NCBI GenBank assembly: GCA_033032865.1
Contig: JAWHQI010000165.1
Location: forward strand, 3,545,001 to 3,609,000
DNA: 64,000 nucleotides
Source of the DNA: Dactylorhiza incarnata
Lineage: Eukaryota; Streptophyta; Magnoliopsida; Asparagales; Orchidaceae
Direction: 5' to 3'
Shown here: positions 37,263-48,884 of the stretch, in pieces
Position numbering within the stretch: position 1 is the first letter of the stretch
Layout: each line of letters begins with the position of its first letter
The notes under the pieces: generated by a model
What the model saw: only the letters and a program-made list of their open reading frames with translations
Told to the model about the DNA's origin: nothing
The model's database searches: none
Made by a program: the position numbers and the translations under genes

Positions 37263-37314
37263 TGACTTGTCATTAGAAAACTTCTTGTCGCCAAGGTTTT
37301 GATTGACTTGACCA

Positions 37315-40300
37315 TTACTCCATGTTGAGCATTCCAAGTTCCGTCTTGAAGAAAGAGAACTTGGTCTCATCCAGTGGCTTCGTGAAGATGTCTGCAACTT
37401 GCTTATCCGTGGGGACATAACTCAGATTTATGTCACCCTTCTCCACATGCTCCCGGATAAAGTGATATCGTAGCTCGATGTGCTTTGTCCGACTGTGAGA
37501 GACTGGATTATTTGCGATAGCAATTGCACTGGAAGAGTCGCAAAACATAGGAATGTCTTTGAGCTTCATGTTGTAGTCTTGAAGTTGATTTCTTATCCAG
37601 AGAAGTTGTGCGCAACAACTGCCAGCAGAAATGTATTCCGACTCGGCGGTTGATATTGCAACACAATTCTGCTTCTTGCTATTTCAGGAAATAAGTCTCC
37701 TTCCGAGGAATTGACACGTCCCAGAAGTGCTTTTCCTGTCGTCTTTGCTACCTGCAAAGTCTGCATCTGAAAAACCAATTAGTTCGCTATCATTACTTCT
37801 TGGGTACCATAAGCCAAGATTTGGTGTGCCCTTAAGATATCTCAAAATTCGCTTTGCAGCTGTATAGTGAGATTCCTTAGAGTTCACCTGATATCTAGCA
37901 CATACACATGTGGAAAACATTATGTCGGGTCTACTAGCAGTAAGGTAGAGCAAAGAGCCAATTATGCTTCTGTATTTAGTTTCATCAAAAGGTTTCCCTT
38001 TCTCGTCCTTGTTCAGAGACATAGCTGAGCTCATTGGAGTCCTCATGGAGGTTGCACTCTCCAATCCGAATTTCTTAATTAACTCCTTGGTGAACTTCGT
38101 CTGAGAGATGAAAATTCCATCTTCAGATTGTTTCACTTGAAGTCCTAAGAAATACTTCAGCTCACCCATACTGCTCATTTCAAATTTCCCTTGCATAAGT
38201 TTAGAAAACTTTTTGCAGAGGTTATCATCCATAGAGCCAAATATGATGTCATCGACATAGATTTGCACTAGCAAAATCTTGCCTTTTACTTCCTTAAGAA
38301 ATAATGTCTTGTCTATCTTTCCTCTTGTGAACTTGTTCTCAAGAAGAAAGTTAGACAGCGTCTCATACCAAGCTCGAGGAGCTTGTTTCAAACCATAGAA
38401 AGCTTTTTGTAATAAATAAACATGATTGGGATGATCAGGATTAACAAAACCTGGGGGTTGTTCAACATATACTTCCTCTTTAATGTCCCCGTTTAGGAAC
38501 GCGGATTTGACATCCATTTGATATACGGTGAAACCCTTGAAAGCAGCATAAGCAAGGAAGAGTCTGATCGCTTCGAGCCTTGCTACTGGAGCGTACGTCT
38601 GATCGAAGTCGATGCCTTCCTCTTGTCTGTATCCTTTAGCTACAAGTCTGGCTTTGTTCTTTATGATTGTTCCTTCTTCATCCAGCTTGTTTCTATACAC
38701 CCACTTTGTTCCAATGACATTTTTGTCTTTGGGTTTTGGAACAAGTGTCCATACTTTACATCGTTTGAACTGATTTAATTCTTCTTCCATAGCAATTATC
38801 CAGGATGGATCTTCATTTGCCTCTTGGAATTTCTTTGGTTCGACCTGCGAAAGAAAACTTAAATGCATATTTTCGTTAATGGTACCTCGTCTTGTTCTTA
38901 TTCCTTCATGAGGATCTCCTATGATTTGATCAACTAGATGATCCCTCATGTGTCGTAGCCCGAGGTTTCTTGCATGATTTGGACCAATAGAAGTTTCTTC
39001 TACTGTTGGAGTATCTTCCTCCACTTGGAGTGGCTCTTCATCAGGATGATCTTCTTCATAGGTAGTTATTGGGGGAATCTTGATGAAGTGTTGAGAATTT
39101 TCTTCAACTGGCTGATCCAAGCTTAAGTCCTGCAGCTTTGAACCTGTGTCTGCAGAAGAAATGCTAGAGGAGCTGCTTTGTAGCATGGTCGTCTCATCAA
39201 ATACAACATTAATAGATTCTTCTACCACCAGGGTTTTCTTATTAAAAACTCTATATGCCCTACTATGACTACTATAACCTACAAAAATACCTTCAAAGCT
39301 CTTTTCACTAAACTTAGTTTTGTAATGCTTTCCATTGTTTAGCACAAAGCATTTACTACCAAAGATTCGAAAATAAGAAATGGTCGGTTTCTTGCCTTTT
39401 AGAAGTTCATAAGGAGTCTTTTCATGGTTTTTGTTTATGAGTGCTATGTTTTGCACATGGCATGCAGTATTGACAGCTTCAGCCCAGAAATATTCAGGTA
39501 GTGAAGAGTCACTCAACATGGTTCTGCAAGCCTCAATAAGTGTTCTATTCTTTCTCTCAGCTACTCCATTTTGTTGTGGAGTTCGAGGAGAGGAAAACTC
39601 ATGAAAGATACCGAGGCTTTCACAGAATTATGTCATGGCTCCAGATTCAAATTCTGTACCATGGTCACTTCTGATTTTGACCACCGAACAGTTAAATTCA
39701 TTATGGACTTGCCTGACAAAACTAGTGAAAGTGTCAAAGGTATCTGACTTATGTTTCAGAAAGAATACCCAGGCAAAACGAGAGTAATCATCTACAATAA
39801 CCAATGTGTAAGATTTTCCTCCTAAACTTCTAATTTGCAAAGGACCAAACAAATCCATATGGAGCAGGTATAAACACCTGGTTGAATCTTTGCCAATAAT
39901 GCTCTTAAAGGTAGCTCTTGTTTGCTTGCCTTTTACACATGCATGACAAGGTCTATCTTTAATGCACTTAACATCTGGTGCATCTCGCACTAAGTTTTGA
40001 GAAAACAATTTATTAATAGTTTTGAGATTTATATGTGCTAATCTCTTGTGCCATTGGTCAACAAGAGATGCACTATCTTTTGCCAAAAGACATACTGGTG
40101 TAGAAGATGATATGCAAAGAAAATTTAAACAAAATATGTTTCTACAGCGAATGCCTGATAAAATCGTTTCATGATTTTCAGCCGACTTTATCAAACATTT
40201 ATCTTTATGAAAATCGACAATGTATCCTTTATCACAAAGTTGACTTATGCTTATCAGATTATGTTGTAATCCTTCCACATAAGCTACATCGGAAAACGAT

Positions 40301-40500
40301 ACATTTCCATTAGAAATCATACCATAGCCTTTAGTTATTCCTCTGTCTGAACCGCCAAAAATAACTTTTGGACCGTTCGCAACTGGAATGTAGTTTTGCA
40401 AAAGGCTTCTTGTCCCGGTCATATGCCGAGAGCATCCATTGTCCAAGTACCAGATAGGATTTTTATTGGCCTTTGGACATACCTGCAAAAAATAAATCAT
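37315..40500 (-). pseudogene. pol: L7: pol (protease, integrase, RT, RNase H)
   Basis: The domains needed to copy and insert the element occur in copia order. Protease has DNGCSRHMTG, where the usual motif is DSG or DTG, so the active-site Ser/Thr is Asn. Integrase has the HKRLAHIN...CHACVKGK finger, the DLFGPL Asp, RSDHGTEF Asp and the [12 protein letters not shown]lu region. RT has [11 protein letters not shown] and [11 protein letters not shown]. RNase H has AESEYISAG and FCDSSSAI and ends near 37315. Two stops interrupt it: TAA at 39628-39630 in the integrase core and TGA at 37684-37686 in RNase H, the latter probably from TGG. It is in the same frame as gag. Confidence 0.92.
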
Positions 40501-41159
40501 TTCGCCTTAGGAGCCCAAACAGATTTGGGTCCTTGGTCCCGTGTCAGTTGAGCACCACGATAAATGTTAACATTACGAGTGGTCTGCCTTGCAGCGTTCA
40601 CTTGTGGTCTCCTATTATACGTTGTATTAAACCAACAATCAACGGCAAAGTGACCAATTTTACCGCAGCACCAACAGTCGAATCTGTTGTACCTTCTCTT
40701 TACACTCTCCTGCTTAACTTTTTGAACGTTAGATCTTGCAGGAGCAGCCCTTTTTGATGAGGATGCCTCATGGGGGCAACACACACAAGGTGGTATTGTC
40801 TTCTTTGGCTTTGGTGCAACAGCATTCACTTTTGGTGCTTTCTTAGCACTCGGACCATGAACAAATGGACCGTACCCTTTCCGATTAATCTCTTGATAGG
40901 GTGCTTGAAAAGCACTATCACCAAAGTTTCGGGGAGGAGCCCATTCCTTATGATCATTCACAGGTGAAAAAGGAATTGGTCGTGTGAAATGACCATAGGA
41001 ACTCTCCAAATCATAAGCATTCGTAGGGAATATGACTCTCTTGAATGCTACAGGCTCTTGATGAGATTTCCCTTTTTCTTTGGTAGTAGCTTTCTTAGCA
41101 ACCAGACCATTCTTCTTAGCAATTGTATTTTTTTGAAGAATTGCTAGTACTAGCTTCAT
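40497..41159 (-). pseudogene. gag: L7: gag C-terminal segment with second zinc knuckle
   Basis: This part links gag and pol and holds a second zinc knuckle, CWCCGKIGHFAVDC, near 40660, plus a TRDQGPKSVWAPK segment typical just before Sirevirus protease. It is read in a different frame from both gag and pol. The switch points lie at A-runs (41128-41134 and about 40497-40503), so two 1-nt indels that cancel each other are the simplest explanation. The ATGA overlap with pol at 40497-40500 then has no meaning. Confidence 0.8.
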
Positions 41160-41223
41160 GCCCTATACCGCTTCCTTTTGCCTTAGTGGTAAAAGTACCA
41201 ATAATTGGCAGAACAGTTTTAGG

Positions 41224-42813
41224 TTAAGAGAATGCTTCAACCAACTTCTTCTCAGCCGCAAGCTGTTCCTCCAAGACATTTATCGAATGATCTCTCAGGG
41301 CAAGAGTCTCTTCTGAGCTTTTGATCTTGTCTTTCAAGGCTTGGACTTCCTCTTTGAGAGAAGAAAGTTCTTCAACTTCTTTTCTCAAGTTAGATTCCAC
41401 CTCCTTGAGAGCCATGATCTCCTTACCCTGAGTTTTGACAACCTTTCGGCACTTGTCAAAGCTTTGGAGCATTTTGGTATATTGAGACATGAGCTCAGAT
41501 TCATCGTCTGAGAGGTTATCCTTTTGTTCAGCCGAAGCATAATCAGAATCAGATAGGATAATATGATCATTTACCTTTCCGGTGTACGGGGGTGCTTCTT
41601 CATCATCAGACATAGCCATCAGACCGAAGTAAGCTTCTTCTTCATCACTCAACTCATCGGAGTCACTGTCGCTCAGAGTTTTGGCTTTCTTAGCGACGAA
41701 GCTTCTATCTGATTTCTTCTTTCCGTGGATGGATTTCTTGTCTTCTTTCCTTCCACCTTCTTTCTTCTTATAGGGACACTCAGCAATCATGTGCCCTGGC
41801 TTATTACAACAGTAGCAAATGATGTCAGAAGAAATGTGTTTGTTCTGTTTGGATTTATACCTGTCATTATTGCTTGAGCCCTTCCTGTGATATTCGCCAT
41901 CACGACGAGAATATTTATGATCCGAGGAAGACGGCTTGTTGTTCATGTGCCTTCGCTTGTTCAGCAGTTTCTTAAACTGACGGGAGATTAAAGAGAACTC
42001 CCCATCAGACAGTTCGGAACAGGAGGAGCTGGCTTCCGATTCTTCTTCAATATCAGATTCCTTTTCTCTGATCGGTATCACTGCTTTGCTCTTCTTTGAA
42101 TTCTCTGCCTTCAAAGCTAAGGTTCTTTCTTTGCTTGAAGCTCGATTTACATCCTCTTCAGACTTTCGGATGTTCATTTGTAATTCATGAGACAACAGCT
42201 TCCCGAACAGATTTTGAGGTTCTAGACTTGGCAGTTTTCCAAACTCTCTTATGGCAACAATTTTGCTATCCCAGTCTTTCGTTAGGGAACGCAAGAATTT
42301 GTCATTTAGTTCACCGTTTGTGAACTCCCTGTCGTAGTTCCTCAAACCATTGACTATCTTGAAGAATCTTTCGTACGCATCAGCAATGCACTCCTTCTTA
42401 TTCTGCTTAAACGCCTCGTACTCTTGATTAAGTAGAGACCTTCTATCTTCTCTTACCTCGTCAGTACCTTCCATTAGAACAATTAAGGATGTCCACATCT
42501 CTTTGGCTGATTTGCAGTGAATTATGTTTTGCAACATGGAATCGTCCACTGCACTTGCAATTATGTTTTTAGCCTTCTTGTCAAGAGCAACAAGAGCTAT
42601 CTCATCCTTATTCAAATCCATCATTTTCTTAGGTATCTGAACAGTAGGATTTGTTGACGAAGCAGTCATTGGCACATGGGGACCTTCTTCCACGACTTGG
42701 AAGATTCTGGGATCTGCAGCTTCCATATAAAAACGGACTCTTTCCTTCCACATAGGAAAGTTGGCCTTAGTGCAGATGGGCAATTTCAGAGAGGATTCCT
42801 TGACTCTATCCAT
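41224..42813 (-). pseudogene. gag: L7: gag
   Basis: Gag forms the particle and binds element RNA. The start MDRVKESSLKLP lies 75 bases inside the right LTR boundary, just after the primer site. Residues 1-220 are a copia gag core (FPMWKERVRFYM, KSAKEMWTSLIVLMEGTDEV, ADAYERFFKIVNGLR, LNDKFLRSLTKDWDSKIVAI). A zinc knuckle CYCCNKPGHMIAEC lies around residues 335-348. An acidic DSDSDELSDEEE region and a long coiled coil (about residues 445-525) follow. The frame ends at a TAA at 41224-41226, but gag-like sequence goes on in frame behind it, so this is probably a nonsense mutation. Otherwise this 529-codon frame is intact. Confidence 0.88.
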
Positions 42814-42876
42814 GGCTAGCTAGCAACTAGAAGGATGGATCCTGTTCAAGGTGTTAACCTAGCAACGAACAGCGAC

Positions 42877-42888
42877 CCTCTGATACCA
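42877..42888 (-). other. L7 primer binding site
   Basis: The minus strand reads TGGTATCAGAGGG two bases after the LTR end. It matches the 3' end of plant initiator tRNA-Met, which primes minus-strand synthesis. Confidence 0.9.
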
Positions 42889-42890
42889 AT

Positions 42891-44204
42891 TGAAGTATCT
42901 AGTTGCCTACCTAAATCACCTAGAGGGGGGTGAATAGGTGATCTCTACGTCTTTTGCGTAATTAAAAATTAAACGTAAAGCACAGCACACAAAATTAATC
43001 ACAGCCACAGATAACACCAGGAATTTATAGTGGTTCCCCGTACTTGGGTACTCCACTGCCGGCCTCGCCAATCTAGCACCACAGCTAGACTTGACTACTC
43101 ACTAAATCTCGGATCAAGAACGATCCTATAGTCTCGGAGTCAAACTCCTACAAGCTCAGAGAGAACCTCTCTTACAACTCGGAGAAAACTTCTCCTACAA
43201 CTCGGAGAACAACCTCTCCTACAACTCGGAGATAACAACTCCTACAACAGATTGAAAAGTGTTTGAACAAAACTAAACCAGATCTGAATAACAGAGGCGT
43301 TTTCTTCCTTCTTCTTGAATGGCTTTTGAGAACGATGAGGAAGAACAACGATCCTTCAAATCTGTCTTTGGCAATCCGAAACGATCCAATAGAGATTGCA
43401 GAACCTGAGCATGGATCAATCGAATCCTTCTTGATAGAAATCGGCAACTCCAAAGAGTAGAACGATCTCCAAACGTAGACGACGACGAGCGGCGTTTTTC
43501 TCGTTCTTTTTGATCGGGAGAGAGAGATTTGGGTTAGAACGATTCTTTAACTTCTTTTAAACAATCCTATATAGAGAGAGGAGCAATTAAGGGTTAAACG
43601 ATCTTAAACGCATTCAAAATAGCCGTTAGAAATGAGAAGGGGCATTTACGATCCGTCCAGAACAGAGAAAACGAAACAGAAAATTTACGGACAGAAGTCT
43701 CGAGACATAAGGGATCTCTTGAGACATAAGGGATCTCTCGAGACATGAAACGGAGAGAGCAGGTAAGGGATGTCTCGAGAACTCGATGATCTCTCAAGAC
43801 ATTGCAAAGAATTCAGACTTAAGATCTCTCGAGACAAACACGATCTCTCGAGACATGTCTGATCTCTCGAGACATATCCTTAGGAAAAATTTGTTTCACA
43901 AAAATTTCTTTTCTTTTCTTGAACACATGCTGCAGCCGCACTCCAAAGTCTTCAATAGTCTTGAAAAAGAAGTGTACCCCAATAGTGAGATCACACATGA
44001 GTCATCACCATGTTTTATATAATGAGGGATTACATTTTATGAAACTGTGTTTGCAGACCCATTGTGACCTGACATTGGCTTACACTTAGCCATGATAATC
44101 TGCAAGACAATACTAGAAAAGCATATCAAATACAAAAGCAATTCAATCTTAGTTTAAGGGTGACTTCTCACAAATCAAAGTAATTGTGAATGCAATTTCC
44201 AACA
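42891..44204 (-). repeat. L7 5' LTR
   Basis: It is the same length (1,314 bp) as the 3' LTR and differs by about 15-20 substitutions or small indels by eye. The U3 TCTCGAGACA array is at 43695-43880. Confidence 0.95.
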
Positions 44205-45544
44205 CGTTTCTCGTTTATATGGCCTAAACGACAATGCCAAAGGTACGTAGGATTCGACTCATTTATTTTTAGTCTTTTAGTATTTTCTATGTTATAGATC
44301 GGATGGTCTAAGTTCAAAACATATAAACCATTAAACATTTGGGCAACGCCATAACAAACATCATTCTTATAAATAGAACAACAATTGTTCTTAATCACGA
44401 AAGAAAAACCAATCATGTCCAAACATGAAATAGAAATAATGTTTCTAGTTATGGCCGGAACATAATAACAATTATCAAGTTCTATTACAAGCCCTGTGGG
44501 CAAAGAAAGACAGTAAACACCAACGACGACGGCAGCAACTCTTGCTCCATTCCCGACGCGCATGTCTACCTCCCCTTTACCCAACATTCTTCTCCTTCTC
44601 AGTTCCTGCACATTTATACAAATGTGAGAACCACATTCGGTATCCAATACCCAGGATGAAGGAGCAGAAAGGTTTATTTCTATAACGAAAATACCTGAAG
44701 TGGAAGTCATACTTCCCTTCTTCTTCTGCAGATCTTCTAGATACTGAGGACAGTTCCTCCTCCAGTGCCCTGCCTTACCACAATGGTGGCACTTCCCTTC
44801 CTTAGCCAAACCTTTCCTTTTCAGTGCTGAAGACTTGGGATCAAGATGTGACTTAGGTCCCACCTTAGTCTTCTTGGTTCCCTTGACCTTGCCCTTGCCT
44901 TTACGCACCATCAGTATGGGGCTAGCAGGCATGGTCTTCTTCATGTTGATCTCGGCAGTTCTTAACATGCCTAGGAGCTCGGGCAGTGTCCTGTCAATTT
45001 CATTCATATTGTAATTTAATACTAACTGCTCGTAACTATCCGGCAACGATTGCAGGATCAGATCAGTGGCCAACTCTTGGCTCAAAGGAAACCCCAGTCT
45101 TTCAAGGCTCTCTATATACCCAATCATCTTGAGTACGTGAGTTCCTACTGGGTCTCGAGCTCCCATCTTACACTGAAATAACGCCCTGGATATATCGAAC
45201 CTCTCTTAGCGAGCTTGCCCTTGAAACATTTTCTTCAGGTGCTCAACCATCTCATAACAAATCATGTTCTCATGTTTCTTCTGAAGCTCAGAGTTCATAG
45301 TCGCGAGCATAAGGCATTCAACATCCAAGGATTCATCTCCATACTTCTTATAAGTATCTTTATCTGCACGTGGTGCATTAGAGGCTGGCTCTTCAGGGGG
45401 ATCTTCTTCCAAGACATAGAGCTTGCGCTCTTGCCTGAGAACAATTCTCAGGTTTCTATACCAGTCAAGGAAATTTGTCCCATTCAGCTTATCCTTCTCA
45501 AGGATCGCTCTCAGGGACAAGGCGGAGTGAGATCCACTTGCCAT
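44205..45544 (-). pseudogene. gag-pol: Copy D, 5' part: gag, protease, integrase N-terminus
   Basis: It starts MASGSHS at 45544 and runs into L7 at 44204 within LGHINEKR of the integrase finger. A CAA-to-TAA stop in gag lies near 45208. The frame is then open from 45166 to the L7 boundary, with zinc knuckle CHHCGKAGHWRRNC and protease DTECGSHIC, in which the active-site Gly is changed to Glu. Gene parts on both sides of L7 join in frame when L7 and one CGTTT are removed. Confidence 0.9.
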
Positions 45545-46657
45545 GGATATTCTACAAGGAATTTTGCAGAGTAAAATTTTAGTACTATATTTCAAAATGC
45601 ATTATATATATATTTTTAATAAGGACTTTTATTAAAGAGCTCCCACTATTTTATTCAAATCAATAACCCTTGATATCGATTCGGAGAGTTTATGCGAGCT
45701 GCTCTCTTAGTGGACAAGATCCATATTTCACCAACACCACGAGTCCGCTTTGGCGTTCCTCTCATAATGCGGTTATTTAGGTAGACAATATTTGTCAATT
45801 GCATCACTATGCAACTCTTGTATCGTTGGTGAATAACTCTTTATTCGCATCCATCATATGGAGCATGCCAACCCTATGCCTCTAGGCACTCAACCTTTGA
45901 GGTCACCTAGTTAAGTTAGACCCGATGTCGACAGTGGGATATCAAAATTATCCGCTCGCACCCTTACCAAGATAGATTAATGCACCTTGCTTTGACAAGC
46001 CCACACTTCATCGATCGAGGCAGGAAGAGTGTCATCCATCAGAAGGCATCCGTATACTTAATATTGGATAAGGGATTTTTATTTCAAGTGATTAACACTT
46101 TAATCATGATTAACATTTAATCGCAGTGCACAATCAGAAAATAAAAATACAACATTCACATTCCAGATACATCCCAGATGTGCACAAAAACAGTCTATCA
46201 ACACTTTGACAAAACAGGGCTAAATCTGAGCATTTAGAATACTTCTAAATCTCCAGATTTACATGCATTGGACATATGAACAACAACTCCACTTGTGCAG
46301 TAGACAAGCTCGTCTCTCATGTCAGATTCAATAATCTAAACATTTGGTTTCACAAACCATTTTGAGGGACGGTTACTGCAGAGGAGAAACAACCTCTAAA
46401 ACATAAAAATCGCAACGCAATCACATGCGTTCCTGGCAGGGTTCCAAGGGGCCGCGCCCCTGGCGGGGTCTTAGGGGCAGAGCCCCTAACGGGGTCCAAG
46501 GGGCAGCGCCCCTGCGGTGGTCTCGCTAACCGATGAGCGAGCGGGGTCAACACCAGAAACCAAACAAAATCACATCAAATGTGATATTCCAAGAAGAAAT
46601 TAGGGCATTTAGAACTCTTCTAAATGTCCCAATTTACACGCACTTGACCGCAACCTA
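45545..46657 (-). other. L5/L6 5' leader with GC hairpins
   Basis: This non-coding leader lies between the primer site and gag. At 46445-46520 it has three near-identical hairpin words, AGGGGCCGCGCCCCT, AGGGGCAGAGCCCCT and AGGGGCAGCGCCCCT, about 30 bp apart. Such structures could act in packaging or translation control. They coincide with the end of the tandem duplication. Confidence 0.75.
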
Positions 46658-46669
46658 GCTCTGATACCA
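46658..46669 (-). other. L5 primer binding site
   Basis: The minus strand reads TGGTATCAGAGC one base after the LTR end. It is complementary to the 3' end of initiator tRNA-Met. This is the only primer site kept among the Angela-type copies in the window. Confidence 0.92.
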
Positions 46670-46670
46670 C

Positions 46671-47731
46671 TGTTGGGTTTTCTATACCCCTCGAACGGGA
46701 TTACATATCACTTATACGCAGCGGAAATAACAAGAACAACCCAAAAGAAGCTAATGGATCTTGCGGTTTCCATGATTCAAGAGAATAAGCAAATCGAAAT
46801 AGAAAGTACCTTTGCGGGATTGAGTCAACACTCAACCAAGGTGCTCCAAAGAGGAATCCGAAATCTGAGTTCCAAGAACCGAATTGTATCGGCTCCTCTA
46901 CAGCGATCCACACGAACGATGGAGAACCCTAGCTTCTTGTCGCTCAAGAACTAGGTCGGAGAAGGAAGCTCTCAACGTCCCCACGGACTGCTAGATCCGA
47001 TACAGGGGAGGCGGCGACCGACGGCGGTGACTAGCGGCGGTGGAAGGCGATCGGCGGACGGGAAGAACGAGACTCTCGCGCGGAACTATTCCGGTCGGCC
47101 GTTCCCGTCAAAATCGCAAAAAAAAAGGCCTTGGTAAACCTAGAATTGCAAGCCCTTTTATACTAAAACGCATAAATCAGGCTATCTGCAGACCAGGACG
47201 TTTCTGTCCAGATTTACATTCGCCGAATTCGACTAATCACTATAACTGAATTCGACTAATCACTATAACCGAATTCGACGAAACCATTTCGACAAATTCA
47301 TCTATATGAATTCAGCTATATAAATTCGGCGAAACCCTTTCGTCGAACTGACCTGATTCGGCTAAACCCTTTAGTCAAATCTGTAATAAATTCGGTTATT
47401 CATATGAGCCGAATTTTATTAGCCGAATCAACATAATTCGGTTAATCACATTAGCCGAATTTGACACAATTTGGTTAAACCCTTTAACCGAATTTGTCAT
47501 GTATAAACCCATTCGTTTAAACCCTTTAAACGATTTCCCGTTGAGACATTCTCAACTTAATTCCAAGCAGTCACAGGATTGGTCCTCCACTCATATCCAA
47601 TATGAGTAAGGCCAACACAATCCTTTCTCCAATTTCTCCAAACGCTTTTATGTGCGACCCTATAGGCTCATATTGGGTTGGAAGCAAGACTAACTATTGA
47701 TTGCTTTGAGGTCACCTCAGAAACTCCAACA
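46671..47731 (-). repeat. L5 5' LTR (subfamily a)
   Basis: It starts TGTTGGGTTTTC and ends ACTCCAACA. It shares subfamily-a wording with 12979-14040 and the TGGAG target duplication. The U3 hairpin array is at about 47220-47545. Confidence 0.93.
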
Positions 47732-47736
47732 TGGAG

Positions 47737-48808
47737 ATGGTTCAAGATGTGTTGGAATAGGAGATAATGGTGGAGGTGGAGGTGATGAAGGTGGAGAGAG
47801 GATTATATCATTATGATGAGGTGAGTGTGATGGAGGAGGTGGAGGAATAGTGGAGGGTTGAGCTGGTGTATGTGAAGATGTAGGTAAGATAGGAGGTGTG
47901 AGGGTAGTAGAAGCTATAGGTGTGGATGATGTTGGCAGAGAAGAGGTATCTGTATGAAGAGGAGGAGGTGAGGATGGATGGCTAGGAGAGTTAGGAGGAG
48001 AGGGAGTCTTGTCAGTAATGGCACCAGGCTTGGGAATTTGCCTGGTCCATTTTGAGAAGAGGGCTATGGACATCCTTTTTCCAGGGGGAATGGGGATTCC
48101 TTTTGACCTACATAGGTCAGGGAAGGAGTGGAGAAGTACTTGACTCATGATCCTCATATAGGCATTCTCTTTCTGAGAATACTTGTAGCCTATCATTTTT
48201 AGTAAACAGCTGGCCCAGTCAACCTTCTTTTTCAGCACAAGTGCCCCATGATGTTTAGTTGCTGCTTGGGCACTGCATCATGGGCAGAGATCTTGCATAA
48301 TAGAACTTTTCCTACTATGTCTGCCAAAAACCTATATTCCTCAGAAAAATCTATTTTCTTTAGGTGGATTGGTTTATCTTTGGAGAACTTCATGATGAGT
48401 AATAGATTCTTGGTTTCCTCAGGGGTGAGATCCACAGGTTTATCACCTGATAAGGGAATGATGATGAAGATTCATTTAGCTATTCTTAGAAAATAATTTG
48501 CTTCCCTTTTGATTTGAAATAGAATAGTGTTGTTGTGTACCTGATGGAAGATCAAAGGTGACCCTAAGGTGTTCTGCAGAGATTGAGACAGGAGTCTCAT
48601 AGAGTGTTCCTGTGATCTCTCCTTGCTCAGATATCTGAACATGATCCATTAACTCAGTGAGTTCTGTCTCTAGGAGTCTGCATCTTGTGGAAATGAGTTT
48701 GTTTAAACCGGCTTCAGTGAAGAGAGCTATGATGCTCTTATAGTTTTTGGCGGCGGCTTGGAAGGATTCAAGATCAATGTTGAAACCAGAGTTTATCTTA
48801 GGAGCCAT
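47737..48808 (-). pseudogene. L4: N-terminal part of the envelope-like third ORF
   Basis: It starts MAPKINSGFNIDLES at 48808. It is homologous to the L7 third ORF: IALFTEAGLNKLIS matches the FRLLDAAGL block, VSISAEHLRVTFDLP the VSLETLAKYLQL block, and KKVDWASCLLKMI the KKRDWASILFSNI block. A Pro/Ser/Thr-rich linker follows (47737-48060) until L5 interrupts at 47732; the C-terminus is at 12334-12973. Frameshifts lie near 48500 and 48235. The ORF follows gag directly with no pol between. Its function is unknown; the family is found in plant LTR elements and related transposon ORFs. Confidence 0.75.
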
Positions 48809-48884
48809 TTAGGTCAGTGAGAGAGAGGAAGAGATAGCTGGACTGAGAAATGAGAGATGCAAGGAGCGTGCTAAATTTTAACTA

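Larger units (their letters stand above)
33212..44204 (-). mobile_element. L7: young Sirevirus-like copia element with envelope-like ORF
   Basis: The element is 10,993 bp with two 1,314-bp LTRs flanked by perfect CGTTT duplications at 33207-33211 and 44205-44209. It has a primer site next to the right LTR and a polypurine tract next to the left one. The order is gag, protease, integrase, RT, RNase H, envelope-like ORF. By eye the LTRs differ at roughly 15-20 positions, so it is recent and the top of the nest. A few stops and single-base indels disable its frames. Confidence 0.95.
26063..46497. repeat. Tandem duplication, copy 2 (interrupted by L7)
   Basis: The order matches copy 1: partial gag-pol (C), truncated leader, LTR b2, gag-pol D, leader. 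L7 lies inside the D integrase finger, while the matching site in copy 1 near 23770 is empty, so L7 came after the duplication. The right end at 46497 is the position where the copy 1 leader stops. Confidence 0.85.
12979..47731 (-). mobile_element. L5: Angela-type copia element, rearranged, hosting L6 and L7
   Basis: Outer LTRs are 12979-14040 and 46671-47731. They are flanked by perfect TGGAG duplications at 12974-12978 and 47732-47736. The left LTR starts TTTTGGG instead of TGTTGGG, a single substitution. The primer site is at 46658-46669 and the polypurine tract at 14041. The interior contains two further LTRs of a sister subfamily and parts of four gag-pol copies, explained by an L6 insertion, a leader-leader recombination, a 9.4-kb tandem duplication and the L7 insertion. 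Confidence 0.9.

Noticed and set aside
40497..40503. ATGA stop-start overlap between gag and pol of L7 as a coupled-translation signal
   Set aside because: Gag and pol are in the same frame and the middle piece is shifted at both ends in A-runs, so two indels explain it better.
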